DNA from: Adiantum capillus-veneris
Lineage: Eukaryota; Streptophyta; Polypodiopsida; Polypodiales; Pteridaceae
NCBI GenBank assembly: GCA_014529385.2
Contig: CM043953.1
Location: 63,938,372 to 64,002,371, forward strand
Length of the DNA stretch: 64,000 nt
Direction: 5' to 3'
In this document: positions 10,141 to 21,700 of the stretch, in pieces
Numbering within the stretch: position 1 is the first letter of the stretch
Layout: the number at the start of each line of letters is the position of its first letter
Translations under genes and position numbers: made by a program
The notes under the pieces: generated by a model
What the model was told of the DNA's origin: nothing
Seen by the model: the letters and a program-made list of their open reading frames with translations, nothing else
Databases searched by the model: none

Positions 10141-11441
10141 GTTGCAAGTTTGATGGTGCCACTTTGCGATATATCATGTACTACAAAAGGCCCCATTCCT
10201 TGCTTTTTGAGTTTTTTGGAGTGTTGTTTGAGGATATACATGAGAACTTAATCCCCTTTTTGAAACTCCTTTCCAATCACGTGATGATCCATGAAAAGCT
10301 TTCATTTGTTTTTTTTGAGCATATATCCCAACTATCGTCCTAACTTTGGTTTCATCTAATTGCTCTAAGGTGTCTAGTCTCTTCGATAGCTCATGGTCCG
10401 TCCATCCGAACTGTGTTGCCACTCTTAGGGATTTGATTAGGAATTCCAATGGTAGGATCGCATTAATCCCAAATATCAGGTTAAAGGGAGTCGTTCCAAT
10501 GGAAGTTTTAAAAGCTACTCGGTAAGCCCATAAGGCTGTATGTAGCTTTTGATCCCAATCTTTTCTTGAGTCGCTGACTATCTGGTGAGCACGGTGCATA
10601 GGATTTTGTTGGTACTCTCTGCCTGTCCATTAGCCTGCGGGTGATAGGGTGCTGATTTGTGATGGACCACCATGAATTCGTCAAGGAGGCTTTCAATGAC
10701 GTCGTTCAAAAAGTGTGTTCCCCTATTGCTAACTATTTCGATTGGTAGTCCATATCTCGTAAAGACGTTTTCAAAAAAGGAACTGAGCTGTAGTTCTTGC
10801 ATCATTTTTTTGGGTTGCTTTTGCTTCCGCCCATTTCGTCATGTAGTCTGTTGCTACGATGATGTATTGTGCATGAGTCATGTATCCTGGAGGTATGATG
10901 GGACCAATGAAGTCAATGCCCCATTTGGCAAAAGCACGTACGCCCATCATTGGCCTTAGTGGCATTTCATCTCTCTTTTGGGGTGGTTTTGTGCGTTGAC
11001 ATTCATCACATCGTTTGACATATGTCTCTGCATCCATAAACAGGGTTGGCCACCATATGCCTGAGTGTAGCACGAGCCTTGCCGTTTTATCAGCAGAGAA
11101 GTGTCCCCCTGGATGTCTTGAGTGTGCTTGATCTAGGATAACATAATATTCACTTTCTGTAGCACACAACCGTAGTTGTTTGTCCTTTCCCCGCTATACA
11201 GTTGGTTGGCAATGAGCAGATAGTATTTAGCCTCTTCTTCGACAGTTCTCATTCTTGCTTTGCCCCATTCCGCTAGAAAGATTTGGTTTTTTAAGTACTC
11301 AACTATGTGAGCACTCCATTTAGGTGCTTGTACTACGTGAAACATGGTGGCATGTTCCACGGGGGGTTGCATTATACAACTATCGCAGGATTTTACATAT
11401 GTATGGACATTTTGTTCCATGTTTGGCCAGTAGACGGCCAA
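10141..11441 (-). pseudogene. Integrase of the giant element (frameshifted, catalytic Asp changed)
   Basis: Integrase inserts element cDNA into the host genome. Seen: a zinc-binding HHCC region (H...H, then YVKRCDECQR); KWGIDFIGPI with the first catalytic Asp; VATDYMTKWAEA; the second Asp site, which reads VSNRGTHF rather than SDRGTHF; YHPQANGQAE with the catalytic Glu; then WDQKLHTALWAYR and the C-terminal MGPF-type strand near 10190. An extra partial zinc region with YVKSCDSC lies at 11441-11300, suggesting an internal duplication. Frames shift near 11150, 10790 and 10590. The Asp-to-Asn change alone should kill strand transfer. Confidence 0.85.
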
Positions 11442-11477
11442 TCTCTGTAGCCGTTGGCTTGTCTGTGTTTCACCATT

Positions 11478-12132
11478 TTAAATTCCCATATTTTTCATAT
11501 GAGCTTGTTTGAGGTAGTAGGTGGTATCTTCGGGTTGTACACATAGTCTCACTATCCCATCCTTATTGTGTTTGTACAACCGTCCTGCTAAAAGCTGGAG
11601 ACTTTGTGTTTGATGGATAATTGATGGTTGTCTTTCTATCTGCAATGAGCCAATTGTGAGTAGAGGAATGACCTCTTCGCTCCATCTCGGCACCATGTCG
11701 ATGTTAAACAAATATGAATCAGGAAGGTCATCATCGACACCCTCAGGTGCTTCCCCATGAAATAGTCGTGAAAGATGATATGCTCTTTGGTGTGTGGTCC
11801 CCTTTTTTACTACCACCGTGAAGTCAAACTCAAGCAGCAATACCAGCAACAATTCTTCCAGTGTTGCAAGGTTTGTTTACTAGATATAGCAGTGCTTGAT
11901 GATCCACGAAGAAGACAAACTTGTTTGCTAGAAGGTAGCGTCTAAATTTCTTGACATCATAGATCATTCCCAGACCCTCTCTTTCCGCGGTGGTATAATT
12001 TCTCTCTACGTTGTTTAGTTGCCGACTAGAGTAGCAAATGAAAAATCCATTTTCTTCTCTCCTGGTTGGGCTAATATGCACCCGATGGCATAGGCTGATG
12101 CGTCCACATGGACATGAAAGATTTTGCTCCAA
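11478..12132 (-). pseudogene. RNase H and connection to integrase
   Basis: RNase H removes the RNA strand of the RNA-DNA hybrid. Seen: VHVDASAYAIG just upstream (first Asp), FICYSSRQLNNVERNYTTAE with the catalytic Glu, and FFVDHQALLYLV with the third Asp. This is the standard Ty3/Gypsy RNase H layout. The frame then shifts near 11840 to DFTVVVKKGTTHQRAYHLSR, where HQ-AD-LSR is normal for this lineage. Confidence 0.8.
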
Positions 12133-13264
12133 TTAGGGGCTTGCAAAATTGGAGCTGAAATTAACTGCTGCTTCAATTTTTGAAAAGCCTGCTCACATTC
12201 TTCCGTCCATTCGAACTTAGTTATGAGGGCATACAATGGCTTAGCTATTACAACATAGATATATATGAAACGCATGTAGTACTCGCAATGCCCCATAAAT
12301 GCTTGCACTTCTTTTATCTTCATTGGTCTCGGTAGTGCAGCAATTATTTGTACCTTTTCTTGATTAGTTGAAATTCCGTTTTTGGACACAATGTGGCCCA
12401 AAATTCTACCTTGTCTTACCATGAAGATGCATTTTTCCGGGTTTAAGCAAATACGATACGTTCTTCATTTTTCAAAGACTTTCCCAGATGAGTAATGTGG
12501 TCACTTCGTCGATGAGAGTGAACACAAAGATCATCCATGTAGATCTTTAGAAATTGTCTGAGATATTCTTTGAATGCGTGGCTCATTAGTCTTTGAAATG
12601 TAGCCGGGGCATTGGTCAAGCCGAAAGGCATTACCCTGTAGGCAAATACACCCCACTCTGTCGCAAAAGCTGTCTTATGTTGATCTTCCGCTTTGATCGT
12701 CAACTGGTTGTAGACTGAGAAACCATCCAAGAAACTATAGGCCTCTTTCCCTGCTACCCTCTCAATAACATGATCGGTTATTGGCAGTGGATATTTATCC
12801 CTAATGGTGGCTGCATTTACCTGTTTGAGGTTTACACAAACACGCAGTTTCCCATTCTTTTTGGGTACCACCACAATTGGGGACACCCAATTGGTGTGCT
12901 CAATCTCGTAGATAAACTCAGTGTCCTTCATTTTGTCTATCTCCTCCTTAATTTTCTTGGCAAAAGTTTCATTGTACGTGTAAGGACGTAGTCTGCGTGG
13001 TCTGGCATCACTCTTAAGGGGAATCGTGTGCTGACAGATCTCAGGAATTATCCCCTTTAGATCTTTGTATGACCATGCAAAGACATCTTTATATCGTCTG
13101 AGCGTATCGACTAGAAGTTGCTCTTCCTCTTCAATAAGGTCCGTGGCAATGTATGCCGGTTTAGGCTCCTCACCTGGTTCTGCTAAGTTGATGCTTTTGG
13201 TGTTTTCAGGCCCATCATATGAAATTCCTGGTTCTTTGAGATCTCGTTTGGGTTTTTGCACCAC
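12015..13264 (-). pseudogene. Reverse transcriptase of the giant element
   Basis: Two blocks, 13264-12443 and 12422-12015, separated by a frame break. Seen in the first: a linker with VFAWSYKDLKGI; WVSPIVVVPKKNGKLRVCV; motif A FLDGFSVYNQ (Asp about residue 180); VMPFGLTNAPATFQRLM; and the active site YMDD at about residues 242-245. The second has ILGHIVSKNGI and the thumb PLYALITKFEWTEECEQAF. Length and order are normal for Ty3/Gypsy. The frame break falls just after YMDD, so no complete enzyme could be made. Confidence 0.88.
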
Positions 13265-13583
13265 GATCTTCCTATCCTAAATGGTACACTTCTTATAGTG
13301 GGAAGGTGCATCGAATTTATCATCATTTGATTCCTCATTAGTTTCCATTTCTATTGTCCAAACTTCCTTCAAGGCTCGCTTCAATTCATTGTATTTGACT
13401 TTGTGATGTTTTTGTGTGTTTGCTTTTCTCGATTTGGTTTGGTTGAGTTAGGTTTCATGTATTCTTTGATATCATGTCCTTGAGGCAGTCAGTCACTTCT
13501 ACTAATCTTAAGTACTACGTTTTGTCAGTTAATAGAGGTACTGAGTTCTCATTGTGCTTGTTTTGGTTGTTTCTGCGTTTATC
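13265..13583. other. Degraded linker between protease and RT
   Basis: No clean frame. It is presumably decayed pol sequence, as it lies between two recognised domains of the same element. Confidence 0.5.
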
Positions 13584-14735
13584 TCAATACCTCCATTGTC
13601 TTTGAGGGTTTTGGTTTGGGAAATCATAGTAGATCACCCGTCGATCCTTCCGTTTGATGCTCTGACTTGAGCTACTAGACAGCTCGTCGTCCGCGTTATC
13701 CTCTAGCATCTTATTAGTCAAGTCTTGGAAATCTTCTTCATCCATTTGGTCAAGGTCTCTTACAAAGATTTCGTCCACTACGCATCGGCACTCGGCCACC
13801 CCGTCCTTGTCAAGGACTTCCCCCTCTGTCTTCGGAGTTAGGTTGACACCCATCATCTGGAATGGAATGATATTATACCCTTCCTCATCACGGAATTTGG
13901 TGAGGGTCACCTCGTTTATACAAACATCAAGAGTAGCTAGTATTTGTTGCCATCCAAAAGGTTCAAACATCTCTTCTGGAAAGGCTCTGGTATGTATGCC
14001 TCGTCTTGTGCAGTCCTATCAAGAATGCAGTTTTCCTTTTTTAGACTTCCACATTCCGAAGCTTCTCCTGTCCATTGGTGAGCTTTGTTCTGTAGCCAAG
14101 TCGGTATTCCTCCTTTCTGGTCAGTTGTGGAATGCAAGTCTTCTCCTGGGGTTCTTTCTACGTCTCTATAGCTATGATCTGTGACACTAATTTTTGTAGT
14201 AACATCCCTGTTCCTGAGATAGGTATAGTCGTAGCCCCAATCTTGCACAATTTTGAGTTGACACATGAATGGTCTGCCCAGTATGATGTCGAAATTGCTG
14301 CTCTCATCGAAATTCATAATAGTGAATGTGTGTTCATATGCAATTCCACAAGAGGTTACTACTATCTGCTCCAAGATGCCTATGGGTCTTTCCAGATACC
14401 CATCTGCCGCTGACAGCAGGTTTTTCCCATTTTTTCCACATGGCTTTGGTAGCTATGGCTATTCCAACCCCGCTATCCAAGATTGCTATCGACTTAATCT
14501 CTTTGTACTCCATCGGTAGGGTAGTATTTCCTTCTTCGCCCTTGCAATAATCCCCTACCTTGTTTACTGGTACTAGCTCATGTTTAGTTTGTTTCAAGGG
14601 TTGTGTCTTTAGTGTGTTTGGAGAAACCTCGGGTAAAGGAACTACCAGCCCTATTTTTTCCAAAATTTTTCCGATCTTGTCCCAAAGATGCAGTAACTTT
14701 GACAGAGTCAGTGTACAACAGATAGGGGATGACAT
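13584..14735 (-). pseudogene. Aspartic protease of the giant element and linker to RT
   Basis: The protease cuts the gag-pol polyprotein. Seen: the catalytic motif AILDSGVGIAIAT at about residue 87 of the first open block (codon near 14477), then, after a frame change, FDIILGRPFMCQL, the C-terminal strand of retropepsins. An acidic, Ser-rich linker (DELSSSSSQSIKRKDRR) runs toward RT. Frame changes occur near 14350 and 13950. Confidence 0.8.
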
Positions 14736-14751
14736 CAGCTCGTGAAGAGTT

Positions 14752-15983
14752 TTAGTACCCCATTATCTTAGGATTGGCTTTCCATTGAGATGGGGCTTTC
14801 CTTACCTCCGATTGAGTTTCAAGATTACCAATAAATGAAGGTAAAGTCTTCAACGACTTCGGTTTACTGTCTTCCAATATTGATATGCCTGCATTGCCAT
14901 ACAATGATCTAATGTCATTTGGGTAGAGCTCATGCTCTAGGTGGATTTCTGGGATAGGAGCTGACACAAGTGTGGCACTTCCATCTTTTCTATTCTTGAT
15001 ATGTTCCCATACCTCTTGAGGCCATTGTTCTTCTACCTCTGGAATTGGCAGTGGTACGTGAGAATGCGTTCCATCTGTTGTATTGGCTACCACCCTCGTA
15101 TCCAATAGTGTTCTATCTACAGGGATTGGTAGGTTATTCTCTTCAATTCCTCGCCCCTCTAACTCTTGAATCTTTTCTCGGATTAGTACCTCGATTTCTG
15201 GAGCCGTAGGAACTAATGGTTCCATAAGCGCTTGAGCGGCTTGGATGAGCTCCTTGCACATCTTTAGCCTCTCTTTCTCATAGCCTGGATGAGGGTACGT
15301 TAACCACCTATCCTCTTGGGTTTGGTTAGGCTTTAGCCTTGCCACGTAAGCTTTCAAAATTGTGTCCAAAGGTTTGAACACATTGTCTACCAAGACTGAC
15401 CCTCCTGATGGCAGATTCAATGGTTTTATTATCTCATTCTTGCCTTTAAGGTCTCTTTCCCTTTTAAAGTTGTTCCTATTTTCAGCAATTTGGTTTCCAA
15501 GGCCATTTTTTCCTTTTTCCTTTTGGCTTTCATCTTGTTTATTTTCGCCTTCCAAGATTTTCTAGGGGTTCGGACAGACAAGTTGTCTATCTCTGTTTGG
15601 CTGGCTAGGACGTTCCTTGCTGTCTCATGTGCTTGAGCTCTAGTGACTGCATTTATTTGAATGTTCGGTTCTGTTTCTGATCCACTCGAACTTGGCACAA
15701 TCCCCATTTTGTTCATGGTTGCTTTTCCTTTGTTTTTGGGGTTTTTTGGACAGTGTGGAATGAGATGGTCGGTTGTGCATCCGTCACAGAATCCAAAAAG
15801 TTTCACCCGTTCTCCTTTGTTTCGACAAACTCTAGCCCAGTGGTCACCACCACATTCATAGCATGGTCCTACAGGTGGTGGAGAAGCTTGTGGAGCTCCC
15901 ATTGGTTGTCCTGTTCTAGGAGGGTAGCCCCTAGGTTTGTAGCCCTGATTTGCCATGAACATGAGCATATTCTCATCGACCAA
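14752..15983 (-). pseudogene. Gag C-terminal region with two zinc knuckles, and acidic spacer before protease
   Basis: Two overlapping blocks, 15983-15429 and 15555-14752. Seen in the first: CYECGGDHWARVC and, about 20 residues later, CDGCTTDHLIPHC. Both are CCHC-like knuckles with three rather than four residues between the second Cys and the His. Knuckles bind element RNA during packaging. A Lys-rich stretch follows, then a Pro/Glu-rich spacer (KPLDTILKAYVARLK, EIEVLIREKIQEL) of unknown role leading to the protease. Confidence 0.7.
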
Positions 15984-16240
15984 ATAATTCTTTTTAGTTG
16001 GTTGTGCTATGTATGAGGGCTCGGGTATTTCTTCTGGAATTGTCCATGGATTATGTCCCTTTGGATCATATGCATTCCCATCAAATCCCCTCTCATAAGT
16101 ATTGTCTGAATCTTCTTGAATGAGACTACAAGGACCATACTCTAATCAGAAGGTGGTTCTATAGGAAATCCTTACCATAGCCCTATTTTCCTCGGGTAAG
16201 GGAGGTTGATGTCCCAACACAGGTTGAGCTTTTTCCTGCC

Positions 16241-18261
16241 CTAAGATTGCATTATTTTGCCCCACTTGGTACCTTGGAGGGGGGGGGGGGGGGGGGGGGG
16301 GGGTTGTTGTTGCCCCCCATGTGGTCCGTATTGTCTCTCTCTAACATAGTTCCAATTATAGAAACATTCATGAGTTTCATGGTTTGTCCGTTTTTGTTCT
16401 ATAGCACACCATTTCAATATTCGTTGTGCGTTTGCTCCTGGCCTTTGTTGAAGGTTGCACCACTGGGTTGGATGATCTCCTCCACAAGTATTGCATTTTT
16501 GGGTAGGCGGTTGTCGTGTGTTTGGGTTCGTCCTATTTCCTTGGTTTATCCTCTCGATCACTTCCTCGATCATTCGATCAACGTCCGGCACAATTGGGTT
16601 TTGCCCTCCCAATTTTGTCGTGGACTCACTAGTGGTTGAAGAAGGGCTATTCATCCCCTGATCCGTGTCTTCAGTCACCTCTCTATTGCCTTGCAGTTGT
16701 CTACAAGATACAACGCCTCTTTTGTGACTTGCTCAAAAGTTACACATGCCTTCAAGTGCAAGTCCTTTTTGAGCGTTTCATTTTGCAATCCTTCTATGAA
16801 AAGGACTGATAGTCTTTCATCCTGAGGTAGTTCTCGAGCAGGGCATCTTTCTATGTACTGCTTGAAACGAAGCGATGCTTCCTTCACTTTCTCTTTTTCC
16901 TTTTGCCTAAATGCATAGATATGGGAGACAGTGTTATGCTTGTTCCCTCTTTTTGAGAATTCCTCAGCGAATTCTCGGAGAAGTTGCTCAATACTTGGGA
17001 ATTCCAAGCTGTTTAATGGTTGGAACAAGGCAGTACCTTCTAATGTCAACCCAAATCCTTCATATTGAGTGTGGAAATTAGTTACCTGTTCCGCTCTCAA
17101 CACTTGTTTGAAGATTGAAACATGGGCATACGGATCTTCGGATCCATTATACTTTTTGGGTACGCATTTTTCCACCTGAGATGGTCGCATACGTTTGGCC
17201 TCTGCAACCATTCTAACAACTCCTGGTCCACCTGGTGTGGCTTCTCTAGGTTCATAATCTCCTCTTGGTACTAGTAGTGGTATCCTATCCGCTATATGTT
17301 CATCAAGTCGATCTCGTATAATAGTCGGAGGGATTCCAATGGTCTAAGTAATGTCAGGAACAATACTGCCCCTATGTGTGTTCATGGAAGCCCTAGACAC
17401 CGTCTATCCTAAAGGTTTTGTTTTTGGGACTTGTTCATGTCCATAAGAATCCTCTACCTTGGTTCTCAAGGGACTCACCGTTACAGTCTCAGGTCTTGTG
17501 TGCATAGTTGTGGTTTTTACCTCTTCTGGATTTACATAATATTGGTGGAATGGTCCTCCAAAATATGTATATCTCTCTAACTCCTTTCGATCCATTGGAG
17601 AGTACTTTCATCCATACTTGTCCATTATGACCATCTGAATACTTATTCCCTTCGTGTACGTGTAAACATACAAGTTTTGCCGGTCTGTCAATTCTTTGAT
17701 GCGAGGCTTATCACATCTGTAATAGAGTGTTTGTTCTCCATTATTGAACTTATAAAGCCCCACATAGGTGTTGTCTGTGTTAAGGCTCTCTGTCTCATTG
17801 GTGCGTCTGAGTACCGCGTTTTGTTTCTCCATTTTAGGTGGTGCATCGGCCAGTTCACTATCTACCTTGTCCTTGGTGCTGGTCATTCCCCATTTATCCA
17901 CAATAAAAGGGTTATGAACCACCAGGTACATTACTCCCTCTCGATCAAAATATCTATCCCCATCATAATCAACATCTACAAGGTCTCTGAACTTTCTTGG
18001 CTTATTTTCCAACTTAACAAAGTAGTGGTCCATTCCATCCTTATAGATTTTGGCCTTAAGCACATTTTTGAATTAAAACTTCAAATACAACAATTTTACA
18101 TCAGATGCAGGCTGAGAAGGACCTGCACCCATCGAAGCTATTCCCTTAGGGTTTGACTTGTTAAAATCTTCAGTCATGAGGCTGTATGATCTCTCAGACG
18201 AAGTGTCAGAGAAACTCTCCTCTAAAATGGGTTCCAAAGGCGGCAGTGGTCTTTGATTCAC
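16241..18261 (-). pseudogene. Gag of the giant element
   Basis: One frame runs from 18261 to 16675 with only a few stops. A frame step to 16678-16241 then occurs at an overlapping stop/start. Residues 1-300 are an N-terminal region I do not recognise (acidic start, then FRDLVDVDYDGDRYFDREG). The region from about 17211 is the retrotransposon gag fold: KKYNGSEDPYAHVSIFKQ, FPSIEQLLREFAEEF, RFKQYIERCPA, LFIEGLQNETLKKDL. The last block has a knuckle, CNTCGGDHPTQWC, and a Pro run encoded by the poly-G tract. Gag forms the virus-like particle. The start used is the first open codon after several stops; the true start is unsure. Confidence 0.75.
16279..16303. repeat. 25-nt G homopolymer
   Basis: It encodes a Pro run on the minus strand, inside gag. 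It is long for plant coding DNA and a probable site of length error in assembly as well as in evolution. Confidence 0.9.
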
Positions 18262-18299
18262 AGTTTCTTCCTTCGAGTGATTACTCGATCAAAGATGCT

Positions 18300-20360
18300 G
18301 GGATTCCTATTCTGGTACAATCTTCCTGACCGCAAATTCATGAAGAATTGGTAATACAAAATCCAAACCGATTTACCTCTTTAAATAGTTTGAATCTCCC
18401 TTCTGATCTTGCTTGCTGGGTAGTATCTTCCAGTACCTGCAACCTGTCAAGAATTTGCTTGATAGTTGTGAGCTTACAGCCGTTCTTGTTAGGTCTTGCT
18501 TTTATTCGACAAAACTTAGCACACAATTCCCTACACAACGTCAACAATTTGGGTCCAATTTCAATTTTGAAAGAAGCACCAGGTTGTTATGGACTAGCTC
18601 TTTGTATGGTAAGTTTCTGTCTCTGTTCTGACTTAAAGGTACATGGATCGCGATCCATGTTGAGAAGCCAATTGAACTTTTGTTGCCATCATCAGATTTA
18701 ACATGATTAAGAGGTCTTACGGTGCCAATTTTTTTGGAAATGAACCTCTGGATTGGAGGCTAAGTTGATTTTGTCACTTTGCTGAGCTTCTGTCAGTTTT
18801 GAGCTGTTGTGATGGTTTCTTGCACCCAAATTCAACTTTGGAAGGACCACTAGACTCTCTGTGATGCCCTCTAGCTATGGTACCAGTTTGGTATCACTTT
18901 GTGTCAGGGAAATATAGATCGCGATCCATGTTCCTTTGTGTCAAAATACACTGAATTTTGCCCCACAACTAGTCCTTGGCCTAGTGATGCTGGCTATATG
19001 GTTTTTGAATGCTTTAAAGCTTTTTAGGATAAACAAAAGTTAGTTTTAGGGTTTATTTTAGTGGTTTCTCCCTTGATCTGATTTTTGCCCCCTTTTGCCC
19101 TTTTTTTAAAATTTTCTGATAAGGGTCCTTTGGGAGAAAGTGTTTCAATTGTTACCACTTCCTTGCTTGCCTTTTATCATCTCAAAATTCCAAAAAGGTA
19201 TATGGATCGCGATCCATGTTTGGCAAGATTTTGGACTGACACTTTGTGAGCTGATCACATAAGGTATGATGATGCTATTCCCCAAGTCTTTTTGGATTTG
19301 ATCAGTTTTTTCCAAGTGAGAAGCAAGATTTTGTGTCTGTTTTGCGGTTTTTTGCAAACAACTCCTTTGCTGGTATTTTGACCATCTTTTTTTACTTTTT
19401 GTCTATGGCTCCTTTTGGAAAAGTTGTTCACTTAGAATCAGGATTTAATTGATCAAATCTCACTGTCAGATGTCTACCTAGAACATGGATCACGATCCAT
19501 GTTGGGAAGCATTTGTACATGAAATTTGTGATCCCAACATGGATCACGATCCATGTTGGGAAGCATTTGTACATGAAATTTGGTTATGTTGATTCCCTGC
19601 TTCTAGTTGATCCCAATTCTCATCCCTTTTTTGAATTTGGACAAGTAAAAGTTCAAATTTTCATTGTTTTTTCCTTTTTTCAAGGTTTTGCTCTGCTTAC
19701 CCCAATCTTTTGTTTTTTTAAATCTCTTAACACTCTATTTCTGACCAAACTCAAGGTTCTGATTCCTGAGATCCTGTTCTAAGCAAAGGAAATAGTTTCA
19801 GCACATTTTGCCCAAAAGGTACATGGATCGAGATCCATGTTGGACATGCAATTTGAATGTTTTTTGCATAGTCTTTTTCATTTATCCCCTTCTTGAAATT
19901 TTTGCTGGGTTTGGTCCAGTTTTGAAGCTCTGACCGTCACTTCTTCAACTTTTCAGAGTTATGGTCTTCAACACCAAAATAAGGTTTTTGACAGTTTTTC
20001 CCTCGATCCTTTTGGCCCCAAATGATGGTGTATTTGTTTCCTAACCTACTCCTATAAACTGAAATGAATCTGCAAACATAACCGAACTTAACAGTACAAA
20101 AATAACAACAAAGTGTGTGGTGGAACAACCCTTTCCAAGCATGTGAAAAATCAAAGAACTAAATACTATCTTGTACTTCACTCACAACTTTCTTTGCTCT
20201 TAAGGAATAGCAATGGCTAGTCTCGAACTCCAGTCTCTATCAAGCATTAAACCTACGTCTAGCTGCTTCACTGTCTATGTGTAAGCGGAACGAGTATCAA
20301 AAGCTTGAAGGGAGATTTTTTTTTGTTTTTGTACACTGAGTCACTCACCACCTAAGGATC
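18300..20360 (-). repeat. Leader of the giant element with six dyad motifs
   Basis: Copies of the ACATGGATCNNGATCCATGT family lie at about 18640-18661, 18911-18932, 19199-19220, 19482-19503, 19536-19557 and 19820-19841. The pair at 19482 and 19536 sits in a 54-bp local duplication that includes the flank TTGGGAAGCATTTGTACATG. No coding signal was seen. In a transcript each copy could fold as a hairpin or pair between two RNAs. Confidence 0.85.
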
Positions 20361-20383
20361 GGTTTCCCCGGCAACAACGCCAA
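20361..20383 (-). other. Primer-binding site (Athila/Tat type)
   Basis: The minus strand reads TGGCGTTGTTGCCGGGGA immediately after the LTR end GCTAACA. It is one or two bases from the TGGCGCCGTTGCCGGGGA site known from Athila/Tat elements, usually matched to tRNA-Asp. Confidence 0.8.
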
Positions 20384-21195
20384 TGTTAGCGGGTCACTGC
20401 GACGGACGTCTGCAACATATCTTTTTTGTACTAACATAATGTCAATATGCAAGGAAGCGACTCGAGATGGGGCACGGAGACTTAATGAGAGTGTCAATCT
20501 CACCAAAGTGAACTCAGGGGCTACTCATTCTATGACACAAGCAAATCAACCACTTCCTAGTCAGACAATCAGTATGCGTCCAATCTCACCACTCTAGGTC
20601 ATCACGCCTTTTCGGCATCCAAACGAATCCGGAACACCATGAAACTTAAGGAGAGGTATCACAACACTTAAGGGCTCAATCCTACCAAGTTCTGTCACCA
20701 TCTGGGAAGGTACATAAATCACGATCCATCACAAAAAATGTGCAGAAAATTGAAACAGAAGTACTTGGAAAGGTCTTCCTTAAGCATAGAAACACTTATC
20801 CATGGTCAAAACATCAAAAAACAACCATTTTAACCTCCAAATCAATGCATTTAGCTCACAAACAATGTGTTGCGAACCACAACAAAATTGGAAATGATTA
20901 CACTTAGATTGTAGAGCAAGAGACAAGGAACGCAATGTGCTATTTGGAAACGAATTTTGATTACCAGCTTAGGAGAAAAGAAGATTACAAGTTGAAGCAG
21001 CAAGAGGTCTCCACAGTGCAAGTTTTTTATCCTCCAAACTAATGATAAATCTCCTTCAAAACTAAGGGTTTTGGCTTTAAAAGTTAAGGGGGCTTTCCCA
21101 CAACCATCCGGCCTCTTACAAGGGTGTAGACTCAGAGGAGTAAAAAGGGTTGTCTAATTACATCATGATTACAACTCATCCTATGCTGAATTACA
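20384..21195 (-). repeat. LTR of the giant Gypsy element (about 812 bp)
   Basis: In element direction it starts TGTAATTCAGC and ends GCTAACA, directly before the primer site. The same start recurs in the fragment at 51534, which fixes the outer edge. A diverged dyad motif lies at about 20711-20732. The matching second LTR is not in the window. Confidence 0.75.
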
Positions 21196-21198
21196 TGT

Positions 21199-21700
21199 CT
21201 AGCTTTGAAACAATAGACTATTTACAGGGTTTGGTGTGCATACGCCTGTATTCACCAAAAAGCAAAGGAAGATGGCATAAATATGCTTGTAGGCCATGTA
21301 GGGTTTGATTTGTGCCACTCGCTCTACAAAGTCACCACATGTACACATCGGGCTACTTGCAATATGTACTTCATACCTCTCATCCCGCACTTGTGAAGAA
21401 GATGTCTCTAGCGTGAATTTCTCATGCATGTCTGCCCTCACAACAATGTGCTACACAATTTGACCTTCCATGGTAACCATCGATTCAATTCTCTTGGATG
21501 CTACATATCTACCATGTGTGATCCACACTATCATTGCAGAACCACATGAATCGTGCCTTTGAATCGTTACTGTGAGAACAATTATCTCTTCTTTCCCATG
21601 TTCGAATACCCCAAAAGGATGGTGCAACAACACCTGCACTCGTGTTCTTTATATTCTTCTTACACTTACCGACTCTAGATTCTAACCACCCTTAACATTG
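21199..21700 (-). pseudogene. SWIM-type zinc-finger protein fragment
   Basis: Seen: VWITHGRYVASKRIESMV, an in-frame stop, then RYEVHIASSPMCTCGDFVER and YMAYKHIYAIF. This matches the SWIM pattern C-x-C...C-x-H, except that the third ligand Cys is Tyr (YMAYKH where YMACKH is expected). SWIM fingers occur in MULE transposases, FAR1-like proteins and many plant proteins of unknown role. The fragment abuts the LTR of the giant element at 21195, as if that element had inserted into it. Source family not certain. Confidence 0.5.

Larger units (their letters stand above)
4215..21195 (-). mobile_element. Giant decayed Ty3/Gypsy (Athila/Tat-like) retrotransposon, 3' end missing
   Basis: Order in element direction: LTR 21195-20384, primer site, 2-kb leader, gag, protease, RT, RNase H, integrase, second protease-like domain, spacer, extra coiled-coil ORF. 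It is about 17 kb without a 3' LTR. Stops and frameshifts run throughout, so it cannot move. The primer site and size point to the Athila/Tat/Ogre branch. Alternative: the ORF at 6457-4390 and the spacer before it could belong to a second, nested copy. The shared dyad motif in the leader, spacer and LTR argues for one family. Confidence 0.7.

Noticed and set aside
16247-16639. Plus-strand frame with a Gly run
   Set aside because: Shadow of gag and the poly-G tract, with no domain.
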